In this document: positions 1-8,500 of the stretch, piece after piece
Position numbering within the stretch: position 1 is the stretch's first letter
How the letters are laid out: every line of letters starts with the position of its first letter
NCBI GenBank assembly: GCA_022615805.1
Contig: JAKEGO010000053.1
Location: 1-10,674, forward strand
Source of the DNA: Thermoplasmata archaeon
GTDB lineage: Archaea; Thermoplasmatota; JAKEGO01
Direction: 5' to 3'
Length of the DNA stretch: 10,674 nucleotides
Translations under genes and position numbers: made by a program
The notes under the pieces: generated by a model
The model's database searches: none
Seen by the model: only the letters and a program-made list of their open reading frames with translations
Told to the model about the DNA's origin: nothing

Positions 1-1200
1 CCCATCGAGAGGGCCTACAACATACATCCCGACATGGGGGAGATCGCCGCCGCGCTCGCCTCCGTCGGTGTCGAGGGGCTCGGGCGGTTCCGGATCGAGG
101 CGGGGGTGCCGATCCACTGCATGCTCGCGGAGAGGCTCCCATCGCTCGGAGAGATCATCGAGAGGCTCGAGGGGCGCCTCGCCCTCGAGTACAAGTACGA
201 CGGCGTGCGGGTCCAGGCCCACTTCCTCGGGGACGGCGCCATCGAGCTCTTCTCGCGCCAGCTCGAACGGGTCACCGACCAGTACCCGGATGTCACGGAC
301 CACCTGAGGCAGGCTTGCCCGTTGCCTGGCAGCATCGTCGAGGGAGAGTGCGTCCCCATAGACCCGGCGACCGGGGACATGCTCCCCTTCCAGGTCGTTT
401 CCCGCAGGAGGGGGAGGAAGCACGGCCTCGCCCGGGCGGTGGAGGATGTTCCGGTCTCGCTGGTCCTCTTCGACTGCCTCCTTGCGGGAGGGGAGGACAT
501 GACCCTCCGGCCATACCCGGAACGCCGGGCGGCGATATCGGTGGTCCTCACGCCCACCGATCGCATCGGGCTGGCCACCACACTCGAAACGGCCCTCCCC
601 GCGGATGCCGAGCGCTTCTTCGAGGAGGCCGTGGAGCGCGGGGCAGAGGGGATCGTCGCGAAGTCCACCGCCGAGGGATCGATCTACAGGGCCGGCTCCC
701 GCGGGTTCCTCTGGATCAAGTACAAGCGCGACTACAGGATGGAGTTCACTGACACCCTGGACCTGGTCCCGGTCGGGGCGTACCGCGGACGCGGCAAGCG
801 CTCGGGCGTCTACGGCGCCCTCCTGATGGCCGCGTACGACCGGGATGACGACACGTTCGAGACCGTCTGCAAGCTCGGAACGGGGTTCGACGACGGGACC
901 CTCGCGGCCATGGTGCAGATGCTCGACGGCATCCGCCTGGAAAGGAGGCACCCGCGCGTCTCGAGCCGGATGGACCCCGACGTATGGCTCGAGCCGCGGT
1001 ACGTCATGGAGGTCAGCGGTGCGGAGATAACCCTCAGCCCGGTCCACACCTGCGCCCTCGACCGCCTTCGGAAGGGCTCGGGCCTCGCGGTCCGCTTCCC
1101 GAGGTTCACGGGCCGCTGGCGCGACGATCGCGCCCCGGAGGACGCAACCACCGCAGACGAGGTCGTCTCGATGTACGAGAGGCAGGTGAAGACGGCATAG
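1..1200 (+). CDS. lig: ATP-dependent DNA ligase, N-terminus missing (partial)
   Basis: Seals nicks in DNA during replication and repair by forming a lysine-AMP intermediate, transferring AMP to the 5' phosphate and joining it to the 3' hydroxyl. The frame is open from base 1, so the gene enters from beyond the left edge; 399 residues are visible and probably a little under 200 are missing, judged from the usual 550-600 residues of archaeal enzymes. Visible parts are the end of the DNA-binding domain (about 1-45), the adenylation domain (about 46-245) and the OB-fold domain (about 246-399). Nucleotidyltransferase motifs are intact: motif I EYKYDGVR with the catalytic Lys at codon 193-195, SRQLERVTDQYPD, motif III LVLFDCLL, motif IV EGIVAKS, motif V WIKYKRDY, and motif VI RFPRF followed by RWRDD. 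The tail PEDATTADEVVSMYERQ is typical of archaeal ligases. It ends at TAG and converges on rsmA. The product is secure; only its start is unknown. Confidence 0.96.
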   Translation, partial: PIERAYNIHPDMGEIAAALASVGVEGLGRFRIEAGVPIHCMLAERLPSLGEIIERLEGRLALEYKYDGVRVQAHFLGDGAIELFSRQLERVTDQYPDVTDHLRQACPLPGSIVEGECVPIDPATGDMLPFQVVSRRRGRKHGLARAVEDVPVSLVLFDCLLAGGEDMTLRPYPERRAAISVVLTPTDRIGLATTLETALPADAERFFEEAVERGAEGIVAKSTAEGSIYRAGSRGFLWIKYKRDYRMEFTDTLDLVPVGAYRGRGKRSGVYGALLMAAYDRDDDTFETVCKLGTGFDDGTLAAMVQMLDGIRLERRHPRVSSRMDPDVWLEPRYVMEVSGAEITLSPVHTCALDRLRKGSGLAVRFPRFTGRWRDDRAPEDATTADEVVSMYERQVKTA

Positions 1201-1262
1201 CGTGCCCCTGCGGTGGCCTCGCGTTCAGGTTCGCCGGTCGGGGCGGTGCCCCATCACCCCTC

Positions 1263-1997
1263 TCAGCCGCGCTCCCTCTGCAGCGCCTCGACGAAGGCGA
1301 GGACCTCGTCCACGTCGAGCTCGTCGACCCTGCACCCGGGGACGGGGAGCATCGCCTCCACGTCCTCCCTCGGCAGGTTGAACTCTCGGGAGACGGTGTT
1401 CGCCATCACCTTCCTCCGGGCCGAGAAGACCGCCCTGAGGAACCTGTCGAGGAAGTCGGGGTCGACGTCGAACTCCGACGGACGGGGCATCACCTCGACG
1501 ATCGCGGAGTCCACGCGCGGGACGGGCCTGAAGGCCGTCCTGGGGACGTACTCGAGCAGCGTGCACTCGGCGCGGAGGGCGGCGTTAACGGTCAGGCGCG
1601 AGACCCCGCGCCCGCCCGTGGAGACGAGGCGCTGCGCGAACTCCCTCTGGTACATCAGGATGCCGATCTCGAAGTCGCGCTGGAGCAGCCGGAAGGTGAT
1701 GTCCGACGAGATGAGGTAGGGGAGGTTGGAGACCACCTTGTCGAACTGTGGCAGGTCCACCGCCAGGGCATCGCCGACGATGACCTCGGCCGAGGGGACG
1801 GCTTCCCGGACGCGCTCCGCCAGCGACGGGTCTATTTCGATCGCGACGACCCTGCCCGCCCGGGCAGCGATCTCCCTCGTCAGGACCCCCGTTCCGGGGC
1901 CGATCTCGAGGACGGTGTCCTCCGGCCCGACGTCGGCGTAGCCCACCTGCCTCACCGCCACCTCGCGGTCCGCGAGGAAGTGCTGGCCGAGCCTCAC
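1263..1997 (-). CDS. rsmA: Ribosomal RNA small subunit adenine dimethyltransferase (KsgA/Dim1 family)
   Basis: S-adenosylmethionine-dependent enzyme that dimethylates two adjacent adenines in the 3'-terminal hairpin of 16S rRNA, a late step of small-subunit maturation. The 244 residues carry the family landmarks: N-terminal LGQHFL (3-8), SAM motif I EIGPGTG (31-37), the acidic AIEID (52-56), GDAL (75-78), the catalytic NLPY (91-94), the GRGVSRLTV stretch (129-137) and FSARRK (191-196) in the C-terminal domain. Length is slightly short but normal for archaeal members. The start is GTG at 1997-1995, chosen because the conserved LGQHF follows at once and a strong ribosome-binding site, GGAGGCGTGAT, lies 5 nt upstream inside the preceding gene. 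The GTG overlaps that gene's TGA as GTGA. No promoter is seen between the two genes, so it is probably cotranscribed with, and translationally coupled to, the surface-protein gene 1994-5407. Confidence 0.96.
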   Translation of the reverse strand: MRLGQHFLADREVAVRQVGYADVGPEDTVLEIGPGTGVLTREIAARAGRVVAIEIDPSLAERVREAVPSAEVIVGDALAVDLPQFDKVVSNLPYLISSDITFRLLQRDFEIGILMYQREFAQRLVSTGGRGVSRLTVNAALRAECTLLEYVPRTAFRPVPRVDSAIVEVMPRPSEFDVDPDFLDRFLRAVFSARRKVMANTVSREFNLPREDVEAMLPVPGCRVDELDVDEVLAFVEALQRERG

Positions 1998-4900
1998 CCG
2001 CTATCACGCCTCCGGGCGGCGCCGAGGGCGATGGCGAGGGATGCGAGGAGGAGGGCCGTCACGGCCGGGAGACCGGCCGCAACGGCGGGATTCGACGGCG
2101 CGACGACGGTGTGATCGACCTCGAGGTCGTTGGGCTCGATGTCGCGCTCGTCCCCGCCGTACGCGACCGTCGCCGAGAAAGAAGCCGTCTCTATGTCCTT
2201 CGCCAGGGTCACGGGGAATCTCGCCCACGCGGTCTGCAGGGGGTCGAGCCATCCGCGCGGCAGAACGACCGTGCCGAGGACCGTCACGTTGCCGGCCATC
2301 TCCATGGTCACTGTCAGCGTGGCGTCCTCGGTGGTGTAGTTGCCGTGGTTGTACACCCCGACGAACACCGTCAGCTCCTGTCCCTCGATGCTGGAGCTCC
2401 GGCTGAACTCGATGCTGGAGAGCTCGAGGTCCGTGCGCCTGATGAAGGCGGTGAGGGAGAGGGAATCGTCCATCCATGGGTTCATCGCGCTCCTCGTGTC
2501 AGTGATCGAGGCGACGTTGACCGAGATCGGGTACGCGCGGCCCATTCCCGACGACCCGGCGGAGCAGTTGACGGCGCCAGTCGGGATGACGACGTACAGG
2601 GTCAAGGTGAGCCGCTCGCCGGCACCGATCGATCTGAGGGTCCTCCGGGTGCCCATGCCGGACACCCATGACAGGTTCCAGTCGTTCGGTCCCGTGGCGT
2701 TGACGTAATAATCGTCCGCCGTCGTCCCTATGTTCGCGATCGTGACCTGGAAGGTCTGCTCGTAGGACCGGACGACGCTGTTCCTGAAAACGGTCGCGTT
2801 CGTCGGGTGCATGTCGCCGAGCACGTCGACCCGGTACCTCCAACCTGCTATGCAGAGGACGTTGTCCCCCTCGAGCAGGTCGCCCGTGACGAGTTCCGCA
2901 TATCCTCCGTAGTCCACTCCGCCGACCGTCTCGTTCGCGGTGGACAGGGTGCTGTCGGTCAGCCACACCCAGTCCGAACCGCTCCAACGCGCGATCCCCA
3001 GCAGGGCCTCCTCTTCGAGCCCGATCTGCTCGAGCTCGGAACTAGTATAGTAGATGCGAACGGTCGTAGGGCCGGTCAGCGACGTGCGGTTGACGCCGAC
3101 GCTGAGCCATCGGAACGTCGTGTAGTTCCTGTTCGCTTCCCCGGTGTAATTGCCCGGAGGGTACCCGGTGATCGGGTGGAGCGGATAGTCCATGACCGAG
3201 GCCCATACTGCGGAGGTGGGGGTCATGAGGATCGTCGCTGCGAACGTCGGGGTCAGGGCCGCGTTGACCAGGGTGCCGTCTGATACGCTCAGCTGCCGCC
3301 TCAGGCGTTCGTCGGTGGAGTTCGGCGCCCTCAGTACCGACGTGTCGATCGTCCTCGAGTTGTTGACGTGGTCCATGGCCGTCCACGTGATCAGGTGCCA
3401 CCCGGTGGCGTTCAGCGCGGCGGAGGTCTCCATGAACGTCCCCGGCAGGGGCTCGAGCCATGAGGACCCCGGAGATCCGTCGACCGACGCGTCCACGCGG
3501 TGGAGGGATGTCAGGTCGTCCGTAACGGCCACGGAGGCCCGCAGCGACCAGGGGTCGCCGTGGACCACCATCGGGTCGGTGTCGACCACGATCCGGCCGT
3601 CGGCATAGTTGGCCGGCGTGATGGAGGGCGGGGAGTCGTCGCGTGAGCAGTCCTGCGAGAGGACGTCCGTGTTGCCGACCAGGTCGTACAGGCGTATGAC
3701 GATGGTCCCGTCGCCAGGCGTGCTCGAGGACGAGAAGCCGTATGTTCCGTTCCACGTGTCGGCCCGTCCGGATTGCGCGAGGGGGGTGGCGGGGGAGGCC
3801 GCGAGGTTCGCCTCCTGTGAGAACTCGACCTTCCAGAGGCCGACGTCGTCCTGCGACGTGCCCGAGAACGTGGCATTCTGCGTGGTCGGCATCGCGCGGC
3901 CGAAAAAGAGCGTACCGTCCATGTGGAGGTACGGGGAGGATTCGGACACGGAGCCGTTGAGCACGGGATCCGCATTGTCGAGGCGGGTGGTCACGAAGGC
4001 CGTGGCCTCGTTGCCGACGTTGTCCCTCACTGCGATCGTGATCGTCAGGGGCCCGGGCTCCTCGTTCTGATGAATGGTGTATACGAGGTCCCATCCGCCG
4101 CCGGCGACGTAGTCGTCGTCGGTCGGGGCGTCCCCGAAGGCGGGGGACCCCTCCGCATCGCTCCTTCCGCTGCCGGCCTCGTCGTCCTCCACGACGAATG
4201 TGAACGGCGCCGACATGCCGGCGTCGTCGTTACTGTAGAGGAGCGTCCCGTTGAAGTGGACGTTGTCGTGGGACTCGGAGACCTCGATCGTCGTGATGTT
4301 GGGCGCGTCGGCGTCGAACATGATGGTGTACGAGTCGCTGGCGGAGTTGTCGAGCAGGTCCCGGACGGTGACGGAGATATCGATCCAGCAGGAGCCGTCG
4401 TCTTCGAGCCCTCCGACGTTCTCCACGCCGTCCAGGCCGCACGGTATACCGAGCTGGTCGTTGGCGTCGATGCTGGCGTCCCAGTCCATCGAGGCGTTTG
4501 CGAGCGGCGCGCCGCCGGCGGAGTTGCTCCACGTGACGTTCAATCCCGACGCCAGGCCCTGCGGCCGCCACCACCGGTACAGCGGGCCGATGTGGTCAGG
4601 GATGTCGCTCACGGCGAGCGAGGTGACGACCGGCGGGTCGTTCTCGACGACCACGGTGAGGTTCGCGTAGGCCTCGTAACCGGCGCGGTCCGTCACCGTG
4701 AACGTTAGCTGGCCGTCGCACGTGCCGTTCTGGCCGAAGTCGTAATCGAGGTCCCACTGCCTGTCGTCGTAATCGCCATCGGAGGGCGAGTCGCCGAACG
4801 CGGCCTCCCCCTCGCAGGACTTCCCCCACGCGCCGACCTTGTTGTCCCTCAGGACGACGGTGAAGGTGTTGGATCCCGGCTGGTCATTGCTGATGTACAG

Positions 4901-5407
4901 TGTCTTCGTTCCGTTATCGAAGTGGACATTGTCGGAGGAGTCGTCGACGTACTCCACCCACATCGCGAAGTCGCTGTACTGGGCATCGAAGGACATGTTG
5001 GTCGCGCCGCCGCTCGAATCGAGGTCGACGATGACGTAGCCCGTCGTGCCGTTGTCGCACTGTATCGTCGTGTAGGGGACCGCCGGCTCGATCGGCCCGT
5101 AGACCGTGAACCTGCCGGTGTAGAAACCATCGTTGGGGACGGTGTCCCCCTGGTTGCCGTTGTCGTACATGTTCAGCGAGTGCAGCGAGCCGCCCCCGTC
5201 GATCACGACGTAGGATTCGCTTCCCCCGGAGGACGAGCCGTCGCTCGCGTTCACGTACACCGTCTCGCCGTCGTTGAAAGATGAGACGGAGGGGCCTTCG
5301 GCCGAGATCCTGTGGAAGGATACGACGTCCACCGCCGACTCGCCGCGGTGAGCGGCAACGAGTATGGCCGTCAGAACACACAGCGCAACGAAAGCGTACC
5401 ACCGCAT
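1994..5407 (-). CDS. Large secreted, membrane-anchored surface glycoprotein (paralogue A)
   Basis: Predicted cell-surface protein of 1137 residues, likely an envelope or S-layer-type glycoprotein or adhesin; no enzymatic motif was recognised. In order: signal peptide (about 1-24, MRWYAFVALCVLTAILVAA); beta-rich N-terminal domain with a DNGNQGD...NDGFYTG turn (82-98); three repeated modules (about 159-245, 381-470, 492-580) separated by Ig-like linkers with DPPV or DADAP; an Ig-like stretch (about 592-695); a segment resembling the PGF-pre-PGF domain (762-855); a NEW3/COG1470-like domain (about 870-970); a CARDB-like domain (992-1100) with YNHGNYTTEDA; a hydrophobic anchor LPAVTALLLASLAIAL (1113-1128) and an Arg cluster. 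There are 26 N-X-S/T sequons. An in-frame ATG lies further upstream at 5521, but 5407 is preferred because it aligns with the paralogue, begins the signal peptide, and follows a TATA box at the right distance. It is a tandem duplicate of the gene at 5532-8942 and overlaps rsmA by 4 nt. Confidence 0.9.
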   Translation of the reverse strand: MRWYAFVALCVLTAILVAAHRGESAVDVVSFHRISAEGPSVSSFNDGETVYVNASDGSSSGGSESYVVIDGGGSLHSLNMYDNGNQGDTVPNDGFYTGRFTVYGPIEPAVPYTTIQCDNGTTGYVIVDLDSSGGATNMSFDAQYSDFAMWVEYVDDSSDNVHFDNGTKTLYISNDQPGSNTFTVVLRDNKVGAWGKSCEGEAAFGDSPSDGDYDDRQWDLDYDFGQNGTCDGQLTFTVTDRAGYEAYANLTVVVENDPPVVTSLAVSDIPDHIGPLYRWWRPQGLASGLNVTWSNSAGGAPLANASMDWDASIDANDQLGIPCGLDGVENVGGLEDDGSCWIDISVTVRDLLDNSASDSYTIMFDADAPNITTIEVSESHDNVHFNGTLLYSNDDAGMSAPFTFVVEDDEAGSGRSDAEGSPAFGDAPTDDDYVAGGGWDLVYTIHQNEEPGPLTITIAVRDNVGNEATAFVTTRLDNADPVLNGSVSESSPYLHMDGTLFFGRAMPTTQNATFSGTSQDDVGLWKVEFSQEANLAASPATPLAQSGRADTWNGTYGFSSSSTPGDGTIVIRLYDLVGNTDVLSQDCSRDDSPPSITPANYADGRIVVDTDPMVVHGDPWSLRASVAVTDDLTSLHRVDASVDGSPGSSWLEPLPGTFMETSAALNATGWHLITWTAMDHVNNSRTIDTSVLRAPNSTDERLRRQLSVSDGTLVNAALTPTFAATILMTPTSAVWASVMDYPLHPITGYPPGNYTGEANRNYTTFRWLSVGVNRTSLTGPTTVRIYYTSSELEQIGLEEEALLGIARWSGSDWVWLTDSTLSTANETVGGVDYGGYAELVTGDLLEGDNVLCIAGWRYRVDVLGDMHPTNATVFRNSVVRSYEQTFQVTIANIGTTADDYYVNATGPNDWNLSWVSGMGTRRTLRSIGAGERLTLTLYVVIPTGAVNCSAGSSGMGRAYPISVNVASITDTRSAMNPWMDDSLSLTAFIRRTDLELSSIEFSRSSSIEGQELTVFVGVYNHGNYTTEDATLTVTMEMAGNVTVLGTVVLPRGWLDPLQTAWARFPVTLAKDIETASFSATVAYGGDERDIEPNDLEVDHTVVAPSNPAVAAGLPAVTALLLASLAIALGAARRRDSG
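2003..2013 (-). promoter_or_regulatory. Ribosome-binding site of rsmA
   Basis: Read on the minus strand the bases are GGAGGCGTGAT, which match the complement of the archaeal 16S 3' end (GGAGGTGAT) apart from one inserted base. It ends 5 nt before the GTG at 1997 and lies inside the last codons of the upstream gene. It decides the rsmA start and supports translational coupling. Confidence 0.7.
3668..4933 (-). repeat. Three-copy internal protein repeat in surface protein A
   Basis: Protein-level repeat. Copy 1 (residues 159-245) starts DNVHFDNGTKTLYISND and contains AFGDSPSDGDY then WDLDY. Copy 2 (381-470) starts DNVHFNGTLLYSND and contains AFGDAPTDDDY then WDLVY, with nearly the same internal spacing (44 and 42 residues from DNVHF to AFG). 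Copy 3 (492-580) starts YLHMDGTLFFG and has lost the AFG-P-D-DY part, ending in IVIRLYDLVGN, which parallels ITIAVRDNVGN of copy 2. Each copy is probably one beta-sandwich domain; that is an inference. A 110-130 residue spacer separates copies 1 and 2. Confidence 0.7.
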
Positions 5408-5423
5408 TTGACTCAACCCCGCC
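5408..5423 (-). promoter_or_regulatory. Leader and likely ribosome-binding site of surface gene A
   Basis: The minus strand reads GGCGGGGTTGAGTCAA directly before the ATG at 5407. The GGGGTTGA part is a weak match to GGAGGTGAT with 5 nt spacing. The same GGCGGGGT(T)GA string precedes the ATG of the paralogue at 8942, so the leader was conserved with the gene and supports both starts. Confidence 0.5.
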
Positions 5424-5452
5424 ATTTCCGCTCCCATGATAGCGTTTTGCGT

Positions 5453-5460
5453 GATATAAA
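5453..5460 (-). promoter_or_regulatory. TATA box for surface gene A (and probably rsmA)
   Basis: TTTATATC on the minus strand in an otherwise GC-rich 124-bp gap between the two large genes. A start of transcription about 26 bp downstream would fall near 5430, giving a leader of about 23 nt before the ATG at 5407 and excluding the in-frame ATGs at 5437 and 5521. Purine-rich GGGAATCC just upstream could serve as the BRE. Confidence 0.65.
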
Positions 5461-5531
5461 GGATTCCCTGCCCCGTTCCGGCGGTCCCGCGCCCGCCCTG
5501 CGGAGGGGCCGCGGATGGCATGGGCGCGGCA

Positions 5532-8500
5532 TCAATAGTCGTCCCGGGACTCGGTGCGACGGCGGAGCGCGATCGCCAACCCGGCGAGCGCGAGCGCTGT
5601 CAGGGCCGGCAGCGCGGTGGATGTGGCGGCGTAGGGCCTGTGGACCACGCCGACATCCGTCGTGAGATGGTTCGACTCGACATCGTATTCGTCGCCGCCG
5701 TACGTCACCGTCGCGTTGAAGGACATCTCCTCGAGGTCCTCCGGCGCCTCGGTGACGAAGATGAGCCATGCGCTGTCGAGGGGCTCGAGCGCACCGTCCG
5801 GGATCGCAAGGGTCCCGAGGTCGGTGACCGAGCCGCCCGCGCTCATCCTCACATTGACCAACGCGTCCTCCGTCGTGTAGTTCCCGTGGTTGTAGACCTC
5901 GACGTAGACGATGACGGCCTGCCCCTCGATGAACGAGAAGATGCGGTCGAACGTCACGGTCCTCACCTCGAGGTCCGTGCGCCTGATGAACCCGACGAGG
6001 TCGAGGTAGTCCCCGCGCCACGGGTTCATGGCGCTGTGCAGGTCGGTGATCGACTCCACCGTGACGCGGATGCCGTAGGCGATCCCCATGCCCGACGCGC
6101 CCGCCGACACGTTCGCCCCGCCCATGGGGATGACGACGTAGAGGGTGACCGTCTGGTTCTCGAGGGCTTCAGCGCTCCGTATCGTCCGGCGGACGTCGAG
6201 CCCCTCGATCCAGGAGATCATCCAGTCGTTCGGCCCGGTCGCGTTGAGGAAGTAGTCGTCGGCGGCCGCGCCGATGTTCCTGAAAACGATGGTGAACGCC
6301 CGCTGGTAGGAGTTGACGAGGCTGTCGCGGAAGATGGTCATGTTCGTGTCGCATAGGTCCTCGCGGATCGTCACGCGGTAACGCCATCCCGCGATGGCGA
6401 AGATGTTGCTGCGGTTGTACAGGTTCCTGAGGGTGACCTCGACGTATCCGGAGTAGAGGCGGAAACCGATGGTCTGGTTCACTCGCGACACCACGCTGGA
6501 CGTCAGCCATCGCCACTCATCTCCGTCCCATCTGACCATGCCGAACACGGCGTCCTCCTTCAGGGCTATCTGATGGATGTCCGCTTCGGTGTAATAGATC
6601 CGTATCGACGCGGATCCGTAGTACGCCGTCCTGTTGACCCCGATGTCGAGGTAGCGGAAGGTCGTGTAGTTGCGGCCAGGGTCGCCGGTGTAGTTGCCCG
6701 CGGGATACCCGGTGATGGGGTTCAGCGGGTACTCCATGACCGACGCCCACACGTCCTGCGTTGGCGCCATGGAGATCGAGGCCCCGAAGTCCGGCTCGTC
6801 GGATATGTCGACCAGGGTGCGCGCCGTCGGGTCCAGCCGGAGCCTGAGCCTGCGGTCCGTCGAGTTGGGTGCCCGCAGGACCGAGGTCTCGAGGACCCTC
6901 GTGTTGTTCACCGCGTCGCTCGCCGACCAAGTGATGGTGTGCCACCCCGTCCAGTTGACCATCGCGCTCGTGACGTTGAACACGCCGTCCCGGGGAAGGA
7001 GCCACTCGTCCATCGGGACGTCATCGATCGATACGTTCACCCTGTAGAGGGCCGTCATGGCCTCCTGGACATCGACCGCGGCGTGGGCTCGCCATGGGTC
7101 GGTGTACCGAAGCATGTCATGGCCGTCGTTGACGATGGCTCCGTCGACGTAGTTGAACGTGGAGAGCCTCGGCGGGAGCGGGTCGCGCACGTAGATCAAT
7201 GTCGTGCTGTTCATGTTCCCCACGACGTCGTAGATGCGGACCACGATTATGCCGTCCCCGTCGGTGCTGACGGAGTCGAACCCGTAGATGCCGGACCAGC
7301 CGTCCGTCGTGCCGCTCATCGTGCACGTTGGCGGTGAGTACGCGAGGTTGGGCTCGTCGGTGAAGTCCGCCCGCCATAGGCCGAGGGGGTCGGTCGCGGT
7401 GCCGGCGATCGTGAGGTCCTGGGCGGAGGGCATGGAGTCGCCGAAGTAGAGGGAGCCGTCGATGAACATCCAGGGACTCGTCTCGGCGAGCGTGGTCGTG
7501 ATCTCGGGGATGACGTTGTCCAGCAGGGTCTGGACGACCGCGGTCCCCGCGTTGCCCACGTTGTCCCACATCGTGATGGTAATGGCGCCGGAGACCTCGC
7601 CCATGTCTATGACGTACAGGAGGTTCCACCCGCCCCCGGCCACGTAGTCCGCGTCCTTCGGGGCGTTCCCGAATGCGATGGAGCCGGCGGCGTCGGACCT
7701 GCCGCTCATGCTCTCGTCGTCGACGACGATGAGCTCGAAGGCGTCCGACATGACCTGATCGTTGCTGTAGAGGAGGGTCCCGTTGAAGTGGATGTTGTCG
7801 GACGATTCCGTGGCGTTGATGGTCACGGCCGACGGCGGGGTCAGGTCGAAGCCGGCCCACGTGTAGCCGTATCCGGTGTTGCTCACCTGGTCGGTCACGC
7901 CGATGGTGACGTTGATCAGGCACGAGCCGTCGTCATCGAGGCCGACGACGACCTCCCACCGGTCCAGCCCCGGATCGATGCCGAGCTGGTCGTACGCGTC
8001 GTCGGTGGCGTCCCAGTCGAGACTGCTGGTCAGCGGCCCAGACTCGTCCACGTGGTCCCAGGTGACGTTGAGCTCTCCGCCCGCGATCGACGCGGGCCGC
8101 CACCACGGGTAGACCGGCCCGACGTAATGGGGATCGTGCACGGTCACGTTCGAGACGACGGGCGGGTCGTTGTCGAGCACGACCGTCATGTAGGTCATCG
8201 CGGTGTAGTGCTGGTTGTCGGTGGCGCCGAACGAGAGGTTGCCGTCGCACGTCTCCCCCATGTCGAGGGTGTACCAGAAGTCCCAGTGGCGGTCGCTCTG
8301 GTAGTCCGCGTCCGAGGGGAAGGAGCCGAAAGCGGGCTCGGCCCAGCTCGTCCTGTCGTCCGCGCCGGGCTTGTTGTCCTTGAGCCTGACGTCGATGGCC
8401 GCGCTGAACGCCTGGTCGTTGCTGTAGTAGAGGACCTTCGTCGCGTTGTTGAAGTAGACGTGCGGCGAGCTCTCGACGACGGACCACACGAACAGCTCGA

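Noticed and set aside
34..1200. ATG at 34 as the true start of the ligase
   Set aside because: The frame is open back to base 1 and the residues before it (IERAYNIHPD) are conserved ligase sequence, so the gene is simply cut by the window edge.
1240..1252. Hairpin GGGGC-GGT-GCCCC between the ligase and rsmA as a terminator
   Set aside because: The stem is only 5 bp, no T-tract follows on either strand, and such hairpins are common in GC-rich DNA. It is not strong enough to annotate.
984..2114. Long open frame on the + strand across rsmA and the end of surface gene A
   Set aside because: It is antisense to rsmA, which has all its catalytic motifs, and also overlaps the end of the ligase gene. 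Its translation is a low-complexity product of GC-rich third positions.
5408..5521. N-terminal extension of surface protein A from the ATG at 5521
   Set aside because: The extension crosses the TATA box, has no counterpart in the paralogue, and would place a signal peptide after nearly 40 polar residues.
3668..8465. Possible CRISPR or DNA-level tandem repeat across the surface genes
   Set aside because: The similarity is at protein level with diverged DNA and irregular spacing; no short identical repeats with unique spacers are present.
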